NCBI GenBank assembly: GCA_024123915.1
Contig: CP099650.1
Location: 5,890,001 to 5,954,000 of the forward strand
Origin: Oxalobacteraceae bacterium OTU3CAMAD1
GTDB lineage: Bacteria > Pseudomonadota > Gammaproteobacteria > Burkholderiales > Burkholderiaceae_D
Direction: 5' to 3'
Length of the DNA: 64,000 nucleotides
Shown piece by piece: positions 10,443 through 19,330 of the stretch (its first letter is position 1; the number at the start of each line of letters is the position of its first letter). The notes under the pieces are model-generated. The model ran no database searches. It was not told where the DNA came from and worked only from the letters and a program-made list of their open reading frames with translations. The translations under genes and the position numbers were made by a program.

Positions 10443-11034
10443 CGCTGTTGCTGAAAATCTGAAAAATCTGATCATCAAGGGCCGTGAAGTCGTCGAGGAC
10501 GACTGGCAGGTGCTGCGCCTGGCCGAACCGGTCGAAGGCGCGCCGGCGGTCGATCCGGCCACCATCGCCGTCCCCGAGGGCAAAGTGATCGTGCCGCAAA
10601 GCCTGTGGCTGGTGCAGCGCGAGCTGCTGGCCGCGCGCGCCGCCGCCGGCGAGATCGGCGTCTGGATCGCCAGCGACGAACGTCCGGAAGCGATCAAGGA
10701 CGACCTGTCGAAGCTCGCCGTCATCGCCGTCGATTTCCCGAAATTCACCGACGGCCGCGGCTACTCGATCGCCTACAACCTGCGCATCCGCCTGGGCTGG
10801 AGCGGTGAACTGCGCGCCATCGGCGACGTGCTGCGCGACCAGCTGTTCCAGATGCAGCGCGTCGGCTTCAACGCCTACGCCACGCGCCCGGACCGCAGCA
10901 TCCACGACGCGCTCAAAGGCTTGTCCGATTTCTCGGAGACCTACCAGGCGTCGGTGGACCAGAAGCTGCCGCTGTATCGCCGCCACGCGCGTACTTCCGG
11001 CGCGACCGCCAACAACGACGGCGCTGGCATCTGA
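10435..11034 (+). CDS. DUF934 protein of the sulfite reductase operon
   Basis: A 199-residue protein of the DUF934 family, found next to this type of sulfite reductase in many proteobacteria; its biochemical role is not established. Visible family segments are FPKFTDGRGYSIAYNLR (about 100-117) and RDQLFQMQRVGFNAY (about 133-147). The ATG at 10435 is chosen because AGGAGAGG ends 6 nt upstream; the ATG at 10429 overlaps that site. It overlaps the end of cysI by 8 bp, so translation is probably coupled. No cofactor-binding motif was recognised. Confidence 0.85.
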   Translation: MSDAVAENLKNLIIKGREVVEDDWQVLRLAEPVEGAPAVDPATIAVPEGKVIVPQSLWLVQRELLAARAAAGEIGVWIASDERPEAIKDDLSKLAVIAVDFPKFTDGRGYSIAYNLRIRLGWSGELRAIGDVLRDQLFQMQRVGFNAYATRPDRSIHDALKGLSDFSETYQASVDQKLPLYRRHARTSGATANNDGAGI

Positions 11035-11045
11035 TTGGAGTTTGA

Positions 11046-11801
11046 ATGAGTGACCTGAGCAAGCTGATTGCCGACAGCAGCGCCACGCTGTCGCGCATCG
11101 CCAGCGAATTTTCCCCGGCGGTCTTCGCCTCCAGCCTGGCGGCCGAAGACATGGTGCTGACCGATTTGATCCTGAAATCCAAACTGGATATCGGCATCTT
11201 CTCGCTCGAAACCGGCCGTCTGCATCCGGAAACGCTGGCGATGCTCGACAAGGTGAAAGCGCATTACGACGGCTACGAGATCGCCCTGTACAAGCCGCAG
11301 ACCGAAGCGGTCGACGCCTACGTCGCGCAAAATGGCCTCAACGCCTTCTACGACAGCGTCGAGATGCGCCGCGAGTGCTGCCGCATCCGCAAGGTCGAGC
11401 CGCTGGGCCGCGCCCTGGCCGGCAAGAAGGCCTGGGTGACCGGCCAGCGCCGCGCGCAATCGGCCACCCGCGCCGAGCTGCATGTGCAGGAGGACGACCC
11501 GGCGCACGGCATGACCAAGTTTAATCCGCTGGCCGATTGGTCGGAGGAAGACGTCTGGAACTACATCCGCGACAACGGCGTGCCGTACAACGCGCTGCAC
11601 GACCAGGGCTATCCGTCGATCGGCTGCGCTCCGTGCACCCGCGCGGTGGAACCGGGCGAGGATGTGCGCGCCGGCCGCTGGTGGTGGGAAAACCCGGACT
11701 CCAAGGAATGCGGCCTGCATATGGTCGATGGTAAGCTCATACGTATTAAATCCGTGGCAGCTGAAGAAGACTTCATGCGCACCACAAAAACAATAGGCTA
11801 G
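11046..11801 (+). CDS. cysH: adenylyl-sulfate (APS) reductase, assimilatory
   Basis: A 251-residue thioredoxin-dependent reductase that turns activated sulfate into sulfite. The PP-loop fold is visible from ASSLAAEDMVLTDL. Four cysteines that bind a [4Fe-4S] cluster in bacterial APS reductases are present: the Cys111-Cys112 pair (RECCRIRKVEPL) and Cys194/Cys197 (GCAPCTR). The catalytic KECGLH motif lies near the C-terminus. The cluster cysteines argue for APS rather than PAPS as substrate, consistent with the absence of a cysC kinase here. It sits between the DUF934 gene and cysD. Confidence 0.95.
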   Translation: MSDLSKLIADSSATLSRIASEFSPAVFASSLAAEDMVLTDLILKSKLDIGIFSLETGRLHPETLAMLDKVKAHYDGYEIALYKPQTEAVDAYVAQNGLNAFYDSVEMRRECCRIRKVEPLGRALAGKKAWVTGQRRAQSATRAELHVQEDDPAHGMTKFNPLADWSEEDVWNYIRDNGVPYNALHDQGYPSIGCAPCTRAVEPGEDVRAGRWWWENPDSKECGLHMVDGKLIRIKSVAAEEDFMRTTKTIG

Positions 11802-11805
11802 TCCA

Positions 11806-12744
11806 ATGAACGCTTTAGTTGAAAACAACGTACACGACGTGCTCCTGAATGCGCGCCACCTCGACGCCCTCGAATCGGAAGCGATCCACATCCTGCGCGA
11901 AGTGGCGGCCGAATGCAGCAACCCTGCCCTGCTGTTCTCGGGCGGTAAGGACTCGGTGGTCTTGCTGCGTTTGGCGGAGAAGGCTTTCCGCCCCGGTAAA
12001 TTCCCGTTCCCGCTGGTGCACGTCGACACCGGCCACAATTTCGCCGAGGTGATCACCTTCCGCGACAAGCGCGTGGCCGAACTGGGCGAGCGCCTGATCG
12101 TCGGCTCGGTCGAGGACTCGATCAAAAAAGGCACGGTACGCCTGCGTAATCCGCAAACCGATTCGCGCAACGCCGCGCAAGCGGTCACCCTGCTCGAGAC
12201 GATCGCCGAACATGGCTTCGACGCCTGCATCGGCGGCGCCCGCCGCGACGAGGAAAAGGCCCGCGCCAAGGAGCGCATCTTCTCCTTCCGCGACGAATTC
12301 GGCCAGTGGGACCCGAAATCGCAGCGTCCGGAATTGTGGGACCTGTATAACACCCGCGTGCACCCGGGCGAAAACATGCGCGTGTTCCCGATCTCGAATT
12401 GGACCGAACTCGATGTGTGGCAGTACATCGCCCGCGAAAAACTGGAACTGCCGCCGATCTACTTCGCCCACGAGCGCCAGGTCATTCCGCGCAACGGCCT
12501 GCTGGTGCCGCTGACCGACCTGACCCCGCCGCGCGAAGGCGAGACCGTCGAAACCCAGGTGGTGCGCTTCCGCACCGTGGGCGACATCTCCTGCACCTGC
12601 CCGGTGTCGTCGGACGCTGCGACGGTCGAGGCGATCATCGCCGAAACGGCCATCACCCAGATCACCGAACGCGGCGCCACCCGGATGGACGACCAGACCT
12701 CCGAGGCTTCGATGGAAAAACGTAAAAAAGCAGGATACTTCTGA
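11806..12744 (+). CDS. cysD: sulfate adenylyltransferase subunit 2
   Basis: A 312-residue small subunit of ATP sulfurylase that makes APS from sulfate and ATP. The PP-loop motif FSGGKDSVVLLRLA lies near residues 46-59. Further family blocks are HVDTGHNF, GARRDEEKARAKERIFSFRD and the C-terminal METRKKAGYF-like end (here MEKRKKAGYF). It lies 4 bp after cysH, and its stop overlaps the ATG of cysN (TGATG), so the two subunits are probably made in a coupled way. Confidence 0.96.
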   Translation: MNALVENNVHDVLLNARHLDALESEAIHILREVAAECSNPALLFSGGKDSVVLLRLAEKAFRPGKFPFPLVHVDTGHNFAEVITFRDKRVAELGERLIVGSVEDSIKKGTVRLRNPQTDSRNAAQAVTLLETIAEHGFDACIGGARRDEEKARAKERIFSFRDEFGQWDPKSQRPELWDLYNTRVHPGENMRVFPISNWTELDVWQYIAREKLELPPIYFAHERQVIPRNGLLVPLTDLTPPREGETVETQVVRFRTVGDISCTCPVSSDAATVEAIIAETAITQITERGATRMDDQTSEASMEKRKKAGYF

Positions 12745-14060
12745 TGAACGCTAGCACCAACCAAGTAGAAACCCAGACCGAGCGCGGACTTTTACGCTTC
12801 ATCACCGCCGGTTCCGTCGACGACGGCAAATCCACGCTGATCGGCCGCCTGCTGTTCGACAGCAAAGGGATCTTCGCCGACCAGCTGGACGCGATGTCGC
12901 GCTCCAAGCACAAGCGCACCGTCGGCGACGCCGTCGACCTGTCGCTGCTGACCGACGGCCTGGAAGCCGAACGCGAACAAGGCATCACCATCGACGTGGC
13001 CTACCGCTACTTCGCCACGCCGAAGCGCAAGTTCATCATCGCCGACACGCCGGGCCACGAACAGTACACCCGCAACATGGTGACGGGCGCCTCGACCGCC
13101 GATGCCGTCATCATCCTGATCGACGTCTCGAAAGTGAAGCTGCGCGAGGACGGCGGCGTCGATCTGCTGATCCAGACCAAGCGCCACTCGACCATCGCCC
13201 ACCTGCTGCAGATCGAGCACGTGGTCGTCGCCGTCAACAAGATGGACCTGGTGAACTACGACCAGGCGATCTACGACCGCATCGTCAAGGCTTACGGCGA
13301 ATTCGCCGCCACCCTGGGCCTGAAGGACATCACACCGATTCCGCTGTCGGCCCTGAGCGGCGACAACGTCGTCGACGCCAGCGAAAAACTGAGCTGGTAC
13401 AAAGGCCCTACCCTGATCGAGCTGCTCGAATCGCTGTCGGTCTACGATGAATCGCACAACGCGCCGTTCCGCTTCCCGGTGCAGCTGGTGGCGCGCCACA
13501 ACGGCCACGAAGCCAACGACTTCCGCGGCTACATGGGCCGCATCGAGGCGGGCAAGGTCAGCGTCGGCGACAAGCTGGTGGTGCAGCCGTCCGGCCAGAG
13601 CGCCACCGTCAAGGACATCGTCACCCTGGAAGGCTCGCACCAGTCGGCGGTGGTCGGCCAGTCGATCACCTTGCTGCTGAACGAGTACCTGGACATCTCG
13701 CGCGGCGACCTGCTGGCCAATGTCGAACAGCCTGCGACCCTGCTCAAGACCTTGAAGGCGGACGTCTGCTGGATGTCCGACGAGCCGCTCGACCAGCGCC
13801 GCAAGTACTGGATCAAGCACGGCACCAAGCAGACCTCGGCCAAGATCACCGGCATCGACTCGCTGTTGGACATCAACACCCAGCAGCGCCACGCCGCCGA
13901 TGGCCTGAAGCTGAACGACATCGCCCGCATCGGCCTGACCGTCCAGCAGCCGCTGGCGGCCGACGCCTATGCCGACATCCGTGCCACCGGCGCCTTTATT
14001 CTGATCGACGAAGTGACCCACCAGACCGTCGCGGCGGGTATGATTCGCCTTTCGGAATAA
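12744..14060 (+). CDS. cysN: sulfate adenylyltransferase subunit 1 (GTPase)
   Basis: A 438-residue EF-Tu-like GTPase that drives the CysD reaction. G1 is GSVDDGKSTLIGRLL (about 22-36), the switch region contains EREQGITIDVAYRYF, G3 is DTPGH (about 96-100) and G4 is NKMD. Domain II/III segments follow (FRGYMGRIEAGKVSVGD). Unlike the NodQ-type fusion it has no C-terminal APS kinase domain, in keeping with direct APS reduction by the cysH product. It shares one base with cysD and lies 16 bp before cobA. Confidence 0.96.
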   Translation: MNASTNQVETQTERGLLRFITAGSVDDGKSTLIGRLLFDSKGIFADQLDAMSRSKHKRTVGDAVDLSLLTDGLEAEREQGITIDVAYRYFATPKRKFIIADTPGHEQYTRNMVTGASTADAVIILIDVSKVKLREDGGVDLLIQTKRHSTIAHLLQIEHVVVAVNKMDLVNYDQAIYDRIVKAYGEFAATLGLKDITPIPLSALSGDNVVDASEKLSWYKGPTLIELLESLSVYDESHNAPFRFPVQLVARHNGHEANDFRGYMGRIEAGKVSVGDKLVVQPSGQSATVKDIVTLEGSHQSAVVGQSITLLLNEYLDISRGDLLANVEQPATLLKTLKADVCWMSDEPLDQRRKYWIKHGTKQTSAKITGIDSLLDINTQQRHAADGLKLNDIARIGLTVQQPLAADAYADIRATGAFILIDEVTHQTVAAGMIRLSE

Positions 14061-14076
14061 AACGGTAATCAACGGT

Positions 14077-14844
14077 ATGGCAATGGCATCTTTCGGAAAA
14101 GTCTATTTGATCGGCGCCGGCCCCGGCGCCCAGGACCTGATCACCATGCGCGGCGCGCGCCTGCTGGCGCAAGCCGACGTCGTACTGCACGACGCGCTGG
14201 TGACCCCGGAGATGCTGGAGCTGTGCCCGCAGGCCGAAAAAATCTCGGTCGGCAAACGCAGCGGCCAGCGCTCGACCGCGCAGCAGGTCATCAACCAACA
14301 GTTGGTCGAGAACGCCCAGCGCCATGCGCTGGTGGTGCGCCTCAAGGGCGGCGACCCGATGCTGTTCGGCCGCGCCGACGAGGAGCTGCGCGCGTTGGAG
14401 GAAGCCGGCATCGAAGTTGAAATCGTCCCTGGCATCACCACCGCCGTCGCCGCCGCCGCCGCCAGCAAGCAACCGCTGACCAAACGCGGCGTGGCCCGCA
14501 GCGTGGCCTTTTTCACCTCGTCGACGGCGCCGGACGAAGCACACCACGACGCCATCCCCGACACCGACACCCTGGTGCAGTACATGGGCGGGCGCGAAGC
14601 CATCGCCACCGCCGAACGCCTGCTGGCGCACGGCCACCGTCCGGACACCCCGGTCGTCGTCATCGAAAACTGCAGCCGTCCGGACCAGCGCATCCGCCGC
14701 CTGACCATCGCCGCGCTGGCCCTGGGGCTGGGCGAAGCCCACGGTCCGGTGCTGGTGATGCTGGGCGACGCCATGCAAAGCCGCTCGCATCAACGCCTCG
14801 AAGCGGAGATCAGCGGCGCAATAGACCGCCAGCTCGGCGCCTGA
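14077..14844 (+). CDS. cobA: uroporphyrinogen-III C-methyltransferase (SUMT)
   Basis: A 255-residue enzyme that methylates uroporphyrinogen III twice to precorrin-2, the entry to siroheme. The family motifs GKVYLIGAGPGAQDLIT (residues 7-23), VRLKGGDPMLFGRADEE, VVPGITTA-like EIVPGITTA and YMGG are all present. It is the stand-alone SUMT, not the three-function CysG. Its place behind cysN fits supply of siroheme to the sulfite reductase of the same operon. The start at 14077 is an ATG; a second ATG two codons later is possible. Confidence 0.93.
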   Translation: MAMASFGKVYLIGAGPGAQDLITMRGARLLAQADVVLHDALVTPEMLELCPQAEKISVGKRSGQRSTAQQVINQQLVENAQRHALVVRLKGGDPMLFGRADEELRALEEAGIEVEIVPGITTAVAAAAASKQPLTKRGVARSVAFFTSSTAPDEAHHDAIPDTDTLVQYMGGREAIATAERLLAHGHRPDTPVVVIENCSRPDQRIRRLTIAALALGLGEAHGPVLVMLGDAMQSRSHQRLEAEISGAIDRQLGA

Positions 14845-14893
14845 TTCCCCGAAATCCGTAATAGAATGTCCATTCATCTCATAAGAGGTAGCA

Positions 14894-15622
14894 ATGGATA
14901 ATGTTCACGAAGTTCTGGAGCGCGCCTGGGGCGCCCATTCCGCCGGCGAGTTCGACGCCGCCCTGAAGGACTATATCTGGCTGTTCGACGCCACCTCCGT
15001 GCGCGATACGGAAGTGGCGCCGCTGCGGCTGTCCTATGTGCTGAGCGCCTGGGCCAAGCTGGCCGAGGAACACCTGCCGGCGCGGCAAGCGCTGGTCGAA
15101 CTGCGCCAACGCCTCACGGACCGCCTGCTGGCCGACGGCGGCGACGCCATCCTCTTCAACGACATCCGCGCCATCAACGACAAACTGGGTGACTTGCAAA
15201 ACACCTGGCTGCTGTTCAAGCAACTGCCGGCGGCGCTGGCGGCGGAATGCGCCAACTCGGCGCTGACGTCGATGATGGCCTGCGGCGATTACGCGCTGGC
15301 GCGCAGCTACCTGCCGGAGCCGGAAAAACACCTGGCGGCCTACGCGGGGGAAGTCAACGCCCACGTCGCCCAGCTACAGCTGCTCACCGACGAAGGCATG
15401 TCCGACCTGCTGGCCACCGTCTACAACTACATGGCCGAAGTGCGCCTGCTGCTCGAACTGCTGGCTGGCTGCGGCGAAGTCGACGCGGCGGACGCCATGC
15501 GTCGCCAGGCGATCGGCCTGATCGTCTCGCCGGAAGCGCGCGCCTGCATCGAGGCCGAATTCGCAGCCCCCGGCACCACCCTCGACGCCATGGTCGAACT
15601 ACAGAATTCAACGGTAGCCTGA
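14894..15622 (+). CDS. conserved hypothetical protein in the sulfur operon
   Basis: A 242-residue soluble, mainly helical protein, not recognised. It is rich in Leu, Ala, Asp and Glu, with no signal peptide, membrane segment or cysteine cluster; helical pairs such as WLLFKQLPAALAAECANSALTSM give it a tetratricopeptide-like look. AAGAGGT lies 8 nt before the ATG. Its stop is followed after 2 bp by the next gene, and it is 49 bp behind cobA, so it is probably in the same transcript. A role in sulfate assimilation is not supported beyond position. Confidence 0.7.
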   Translation: MDNVHEVLERAWGAHSAGEFDAALKDYIWLFDATSVRDTEVAPLRLSYVLSAWAKLAEEHLPARQALVELRQRLTDRLLADGGDAILFNDIRAINDKLGDLQNTWLLFKQLPAALAAECANSALTSMMACGDYALARSYLPEPEKHLAAYAGEVNAHVAQLQLLTDEGMSDLLATVYNYMAEVRLLLELLAGCGEVDAADAMRRQAIGLIVSPEARACIEAEFAAPGTTLDAMVELQNSTVA

Positions 15623-15624
15623 TA

Positions 15625-16425
15625 GTGAAACGAATTGTGCAAATAAACAGCATCACAACCCCGCTCCTGCTTTCCCTGCTGTTTTCCCTGCTGCCGGCCG
15701 CCGGCGCGCTGGCCGCCCCCTCGATACCGACCTACGACTTCAAGGTCGTGCGCAGCTACCCGCACGACCCTCAGGCGTTCACCCAGGGCCTGCTGTACCG
15801 CGACGGTTTTCTCTACGAGAGCACGGGCCTGAACGGCAAATCGTCGATCCGCAAGGTGAATCTGGAGACCGGCAAGGTCCTGCAAAGCAAGGACATCCCG
15901 CCGCAGTACTTCGGCGAAGGCCTGACCGCCTGGAAGGACACGCTGGTCAGCATCACCTGGCAAACGCAGACCGGCTTCGTATTCGACCTCGCCACCTTCG
16001 ACCTGCGCAACCAGTTCGCCTATCCGGGCGAGGGCTGGGGCCTGGCGCAAAACGGCAAGGAACTGGTGCTCAGCGACGGCAGCGCAACCCTGCGCTTCCT
16101 CGACCCCAAGACCTTCCTCGAAGTGCGCCGCGTGAAAGTGACGGCCGACGGCATCGCGGTCGACCAGATCAACGAGCTGGAAGTGGTGGGCGACGAGATC
16201 TTCGCCAACATCTGGCACACCAACACGATCGCCCGCATCGATCAGAACACCGGCAAGATCGTCGGCTGGATCGATTTGGGCAAGCTGTACCCGGAGGCCG
16301 GCAAAGGTCTCAACACCGAAAACGTCTTGAACGGCATCGCCTGGGACGCCGACAAAAAACGCCTGTTCGTTACCGGCAAACTGTGGCCCAAGCTTTACGA
16401 GATCAAGCTGGTGCCGAGGAAGTAG
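15625..16425 (+). CDS. glutaminyl-peptide cyclotransferase-like protein, secreted
   Basis: A 266-residue protein of the plant/bacterial glutamine cyclotransferase family (five-bladed beta-propeller, PF05096), which converts N-terminal Gln to pyroglutamate. Diagnostic segments are YPHDPQAFTQGL, FLYESTGLNGKSSIRKV, YFGEGLTAW, QTQTGFVFDL and INELE. A signal peptide covers about residues 1-32 (hydrophobic core LLLSLLFSLLPAAGALAA), so it acts in the periplasm or outside. The GTG at 15625 is chosen because it directly precedes the signal peptide; no ATG lies in a suitable place. It is the last gene before the palindrome at 16446. Confidence 0.82.
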   Translation: MKRIVQINSITTPLLLSLLFSLLPAAGALAAPSIPTYDFKVVRSYPHDPQAFTQGLLYRDGFLYESTGLNGKSSIRKVNLETGKVLQSKDIPPQYFGEGLTAWKDTLVSITWQTQTGFVFDLATFDLRNQFAYPGEGWGLAQNGKELVLSDGSATLRFLDPKTFLEVRRVKVTADGIAVDQINELEVVGDEIFANIWHTNTIARIDQNTGKIVGWIDLGKLYPEAGKGLNTENVLNGIAWDADKKRLFVTGKLWPKLYEIKLVPRK

Positions 16426-16445
16426 GCAGACCCGCACGGCCACCC

Positions 16446-16475
16446 GGGGTCGTACCCCGTACGGGGTACGACCCC
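16446..16475. repeat. 30-bp perfect palindrome between convergent genes
   Basis: GGGGTCGTACCCC-GTAC-GGGGTACGACCCC is a perfect inverted repeat, read the same on both strands. It lies between the ends of the cyclotransferase gene and cbiX and could fold into a hairpin in either transcript. No T-run follows, so termination is possible but not shown. Confidence 0.8.
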
Positions 16476-16521
16476 TAAGCGGTGACGCATGCGTATCGCT
16501 AAAAGGTGGTTGGGTTTGACG

Positions 16522-16908
16522 TCAAGGCGCCAGCGAAGCGACGCAGTAGTCGGAAAGCGCGTTGAGCACCGCCGCGTTCTCGCCGGCCGCTTCGACCACG
16601 TTGATGGTGGTTTGCGGATAATCGATGCGCAATTGATCGACCATCAGCGGCAGGTCGCGCAGCACATGACCGCCCTGCCCCAGGAACACCGGCACCACCG
16701 TGATATGCGTGATGCCGCCGGCCGTCAGCGCCGCCACCTGCTCCGGCAGACGCGGCTCCATCAACTCCAGGAACGCCAACGATACCGGGACATCCGGCGT
16801 GCGCGCCTGCGTCAGGTCGCGCAGGCGCGCGAACGGCGCCGCCCACGACGCGGCGCGGGCGCCGTGCGCGAAAAGAACCAGGGCTTGTTTGTTCACTTTA
16901 CTGCTCAT
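16522..16908 (-). CDS. cbiX: small CbiX-type sirohydrochlorin chelatase
   Basis: A 128-residue protein of the short CbiX family, which inserts a divalent metal into sirohydrochlorin. The N-terminal LVLFAHGARAASWAAPF holds the catalytic His (about residue 15), and VVPVFLGQGGHVLRDLP carries the second metal-site His (about residue 80). The ATG directly abuts the stop of lptG upstream, so it may be read from the lptFG transcript. Together with cobA it would give two of the three siroheme steps; a precorrin-2 dehydrogenase is not seen in this window. Iron rather than cobalt is inferred from the sulfite reductase nearby. Confidence 0.85.
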   Translation of the reverse strand: MSSKVNKQALVLFAHGARAASWAAPFARLRDLTQARTPDVPVSLAFLELMEPRLPEQVAALTAGGITHITVVPVFLGQGGHVLRDLPLMVDQLRIDYPQTTINVVEAAGENAAVLNALSDYCVASLAP

Positions 16909-18078
16909 CTAATGTCGCTCCACCCACCACAACGCGCCTAGCGCCAGCAGCAGGAAAATTAAACTCGGGGCGATCGCCGTCAGTGCCGCCGGCCAGGTGC
17001 TCAACAAACCAAGGTGCGAGAACAAGGTGTTGACCAGCAGGTAGCTGACGCCGATCATGATGCCGACGAAAATCTTGAGACTGACGCCGCCGCTGCGGGT
17101 ATGCAGGTAGCCGAACGGCAGCGCCAACGCCATCAGCACGAAGATCGCCAGCGGATCGAACAGTTTTTTCCAGAACGCGATCTTGAAGCGCTCCGTCTCC
17201 TGCTTGTTCTCCTGCAGGTGGCGGGTGTACAGCGCCAGCTCGCTGGCCGACATGCGTTCCGGGTCGGAGCGCGACACCGACAGGATGCGCGGCGTGATCT
17301 CGGACAGCAGCTCCTTGGTCGCGCTGGTGCGCGTCTCGATCATGCTGCTGCCCTGCTCATAGTTGTTCGCCAGATTAGCCTGGCTGCCCGGCTTGAGCAG
17401 CGCCGGATTGGTGAAGATGTTTTCCTTCACGTCCGACAGCAGCCACTTGTTCGTGCCCTGGTAGGTGCCGCTCTTGGCCACCGTGATGGAGCGCAGGCGG
17501 AAGTTGTTATCGAACTCGTACAGCTTGACGTCGACCAGTTTGCCGTCCGGGCGCACCTCGCGCACGTTGAAGAAACGCGAACCGATCACCTCCCCGGTCA
17601 TGCCTTCGGACTTGACGATGTCCTTGGTCCACAGGCCGGAACGGAACTCGGTCGAAATCGTCGTGCCGCGTCCACTGAGTTTGATTTTTTCGGCCAGCGG
17701 CGCGGTGCGCGGCGTGATCAACTCACCGAAGATGAAGGTGATAATCACCAGCACGACACCGATCTTGGCCAGCATCCACGCCACCATGCCGGTGGTCATG
17801 CTGGAGGCGCGCATGATGGTGAACTCGGACGTCGACGCGAACTGCGCCATCGTATAGATGGTGCCGATCAGCGCCGCCAGCGGCATCACCTCGTACACAT
17901 GGCCCGGCAGCTTGACGGCCACGAACAGCAGCACATACTGGATCGCGTAGCCGTTCTTGCCGACGCGCGGCAGTTCGCCGGTCAGGTCCATGAACGCTTG
18001 CAGCGCCAGGAAGGCGACCAGCACGAAGGCCACCGCCTGGAAGATGGTGACCGCGAAGTAGCGTTGCAGGATCTTCAT
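16909..18078 (-). CDS. lptG: LPS export ABC transporter permease LptG
   Basis: A 389-residue inner-membrane protein of the YjgP/YjgQ family. Three membrane segments lie at each end (the first at about 11-35, FQAVAFVLVAFLALQAFMDL) with a large periplasmic domain between them (about 120-290). With LptF and LptB2 it extracts lipopolysaccharide from the inner membrane and passes it to LptC. It overlaps the upstream lptF by 4 bp. The final segments (FVGIMIGVSYLLVNTLFSHLG) are typical of LptG. The order lptF-lptG and the divergent pepA match the common proteobacterial arrangement. Confidence 0.94.
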   Translation of the reverse strand: MKILQRYFAVTIFQAVAFVLVAFLALQAFMDLTGELPRVGKNGYAIQYVLLFVAVKLPGHVYEVMPLAALIGTIYTMAQFASTSEFTIMRASSMTTGMVAWMLAKIGVVLVIITFIFGELITPRTAPLAEKIKLSGRGTTISTEFRSGLWTKDIVKSEGMTGEVIGSRFFNVREVRPDGKLVDVKLYEFDNNFRLRSITVAKSGTYQGTNKWLLSDVKENIFTNPALLKPGSQANLANNYEQGSSMIETRTSATKELLSEITPRILSVSRSDPERMSASELALYTRHLQENKQETERFKIAFWKKLFDPLAIFVLMALALPFGYLHTRSGGVSLKIFVGIMIGVSYLLVNTLFSHLGLLSTWPAALTAIAPSLIFLLLALGALWWVERH

Positions 18079-19220
18079 GGCGCCACCGCCTTCTTGTTAG
18101 CCCCATTGGCGCTACGCGAACGCTTCATCGCGGCCAGCAGCGCCAGCGGGTGGTAACGGTGATTCAGATTGAGCCTCCATGCGAACAGGCCGAGTACCGT
18201 CAACGCCGCCATCAGGTGCAGCGGCCACCAGGACAGCGCGAACGAGAACTTGCCCAGCCTGACGCTACCCTCGACCAGCTTGACCGCGTTGGTGTACGAG
18301 AAGAAGATCAGCAGCGCGATAATCAGGTTGGCCGAACTGCCGGCGCGCGGATTGACGAATCCCAGCGGGATCGCCAGCAGCACCAGCACCAGGCAGGTCA
18401 GCGGCGAGGCGATCCGCCATAGCAGCTCGGCGCGGCCGGAGTTGGTGGTATCGGTGAGCAGCTCCATTGTCGGCACGGCGTCGGTGTCGCGCTCGGAGTC
18501 GAGGTCCTGGGATTGGCTGGTCACGCGCATGCTGTAGGTGTCGAACTCCATGGTCTGGAAGTCGGACTGTCCCGGCATGCCCTGGTAGCGGCGGCCGTTC
18601 TTGAGCACCAGATAGCGCTCGCCTTTCGGTCCATTGCTGATCACGCCCTCGCGCGCGACGATGACCGCCGTGCCGTTTTTATCGACCGTGTTGACGAACA
18701 CGTTCTGCACCACCGAGGTGTCGCCGGCGACACCTTCGACAAAGAAGATGCGGTTGGCCGACGACGATTCGCGGAATTGGCCGGGCGAGACCTTTTGCAG
18801 GTCTTCGCGCTTGGCGAAGCGCTCGATGTACTCCGCGCTCTTTTCCTTGGCCCACGGCGCGGCGACGAAGCTCAGGCCCGCCGTCAGCAGCACCATCGGC
18901 AGGCCGAAGGTCAGCACCGGCGCGATCCAGCGGGTCAGGCTCAAGCCGGAGGCGAACCACACGACCATCTCGGAATCGCGGTAGCTGCGCGTGACCACCA
19001 TCAGCACCGAAATAAAGCTGGTGAGGATGAGGATAGTTGGCAGATAATTCACCGTTGCGAAAAGGATCAGCGCGACGACGTCGCTGGAGGCGACCTTGCC
19101 GCCGGCGGCCTTGCCGAGGATGCCGATCAAGGTCCAGGTAACGCAAACGCTGAACAGAATCGTGAAGCTGGCGAAGGCGGTGCTGGCCATTTCACGTCGT
19201 AGGGTGCGTTGAAAGATCAT
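18075..19220 (-). CDS. lptF: LPS export ABC transporter permease LptF
   Basis: A 381-residue YjgP/YjgQ-family permease, partner of LptG. The start [19 protein letters not shown] leads into the first membrane helix. Family blocks [16 protein letters not shown] and [23 protein letters not shown] are present, with a central periplasmic jellyroll region (about 100-270). It is read away from pepA across a 110-bp intergenic region. Its last four bases overlap the lptG start. Confidence 0.95.
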   Translation of the reverse strand: MIFQRTLRREMASTAFASFTILFSVCVTWTLIGILGKAAGGKVASSDVVALILFATVNYLPTILILTSFISVLMVVTRSYRDSEMVVWFASGLSLTRWIAPVLTFGLPMVLLTAGLSFVAAPWAKEKSAEYIERFAKREDLQKVSPGQFRESSSANRIFFVEGVAGDTSVVQNVFVNTVDKNGTAVIVAREGVISNGPKGERYLVLKNGRRYQGMPGQSDFQTMEFDTYSMRVTSQSQDLDSERDTDAVPTMELLTDTTNSGRAELLWRIASPLTCLVLVLLAIPLGFVNPRAGSSANLIIALLIFFSYTNAVKLVEGSVRLGKFSFALSWWPLHLMAALTVLGLFAWRLNLNHRYHPLALLAAMKRSRSANGANKKAVAP

Positions 19221-19330
19221 TCGAAAGTTATAATTCGGTAGTTAAGGGCTCGTCACAGGGCCACAAGTTAATAACAGCCCGGCCAATCAGGCCAAGGGGC
19301 TGGCAATTCGTACACGACACGGAGAATCAA

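Noticed and set aside
8727..10748. A 673-codon frame opposite cysI and the DUF934 gene
   Set aside because: Same cause: mirrors the codon pattern of the real genes; Val/Asp/Gly/Arg-rich without motifs.
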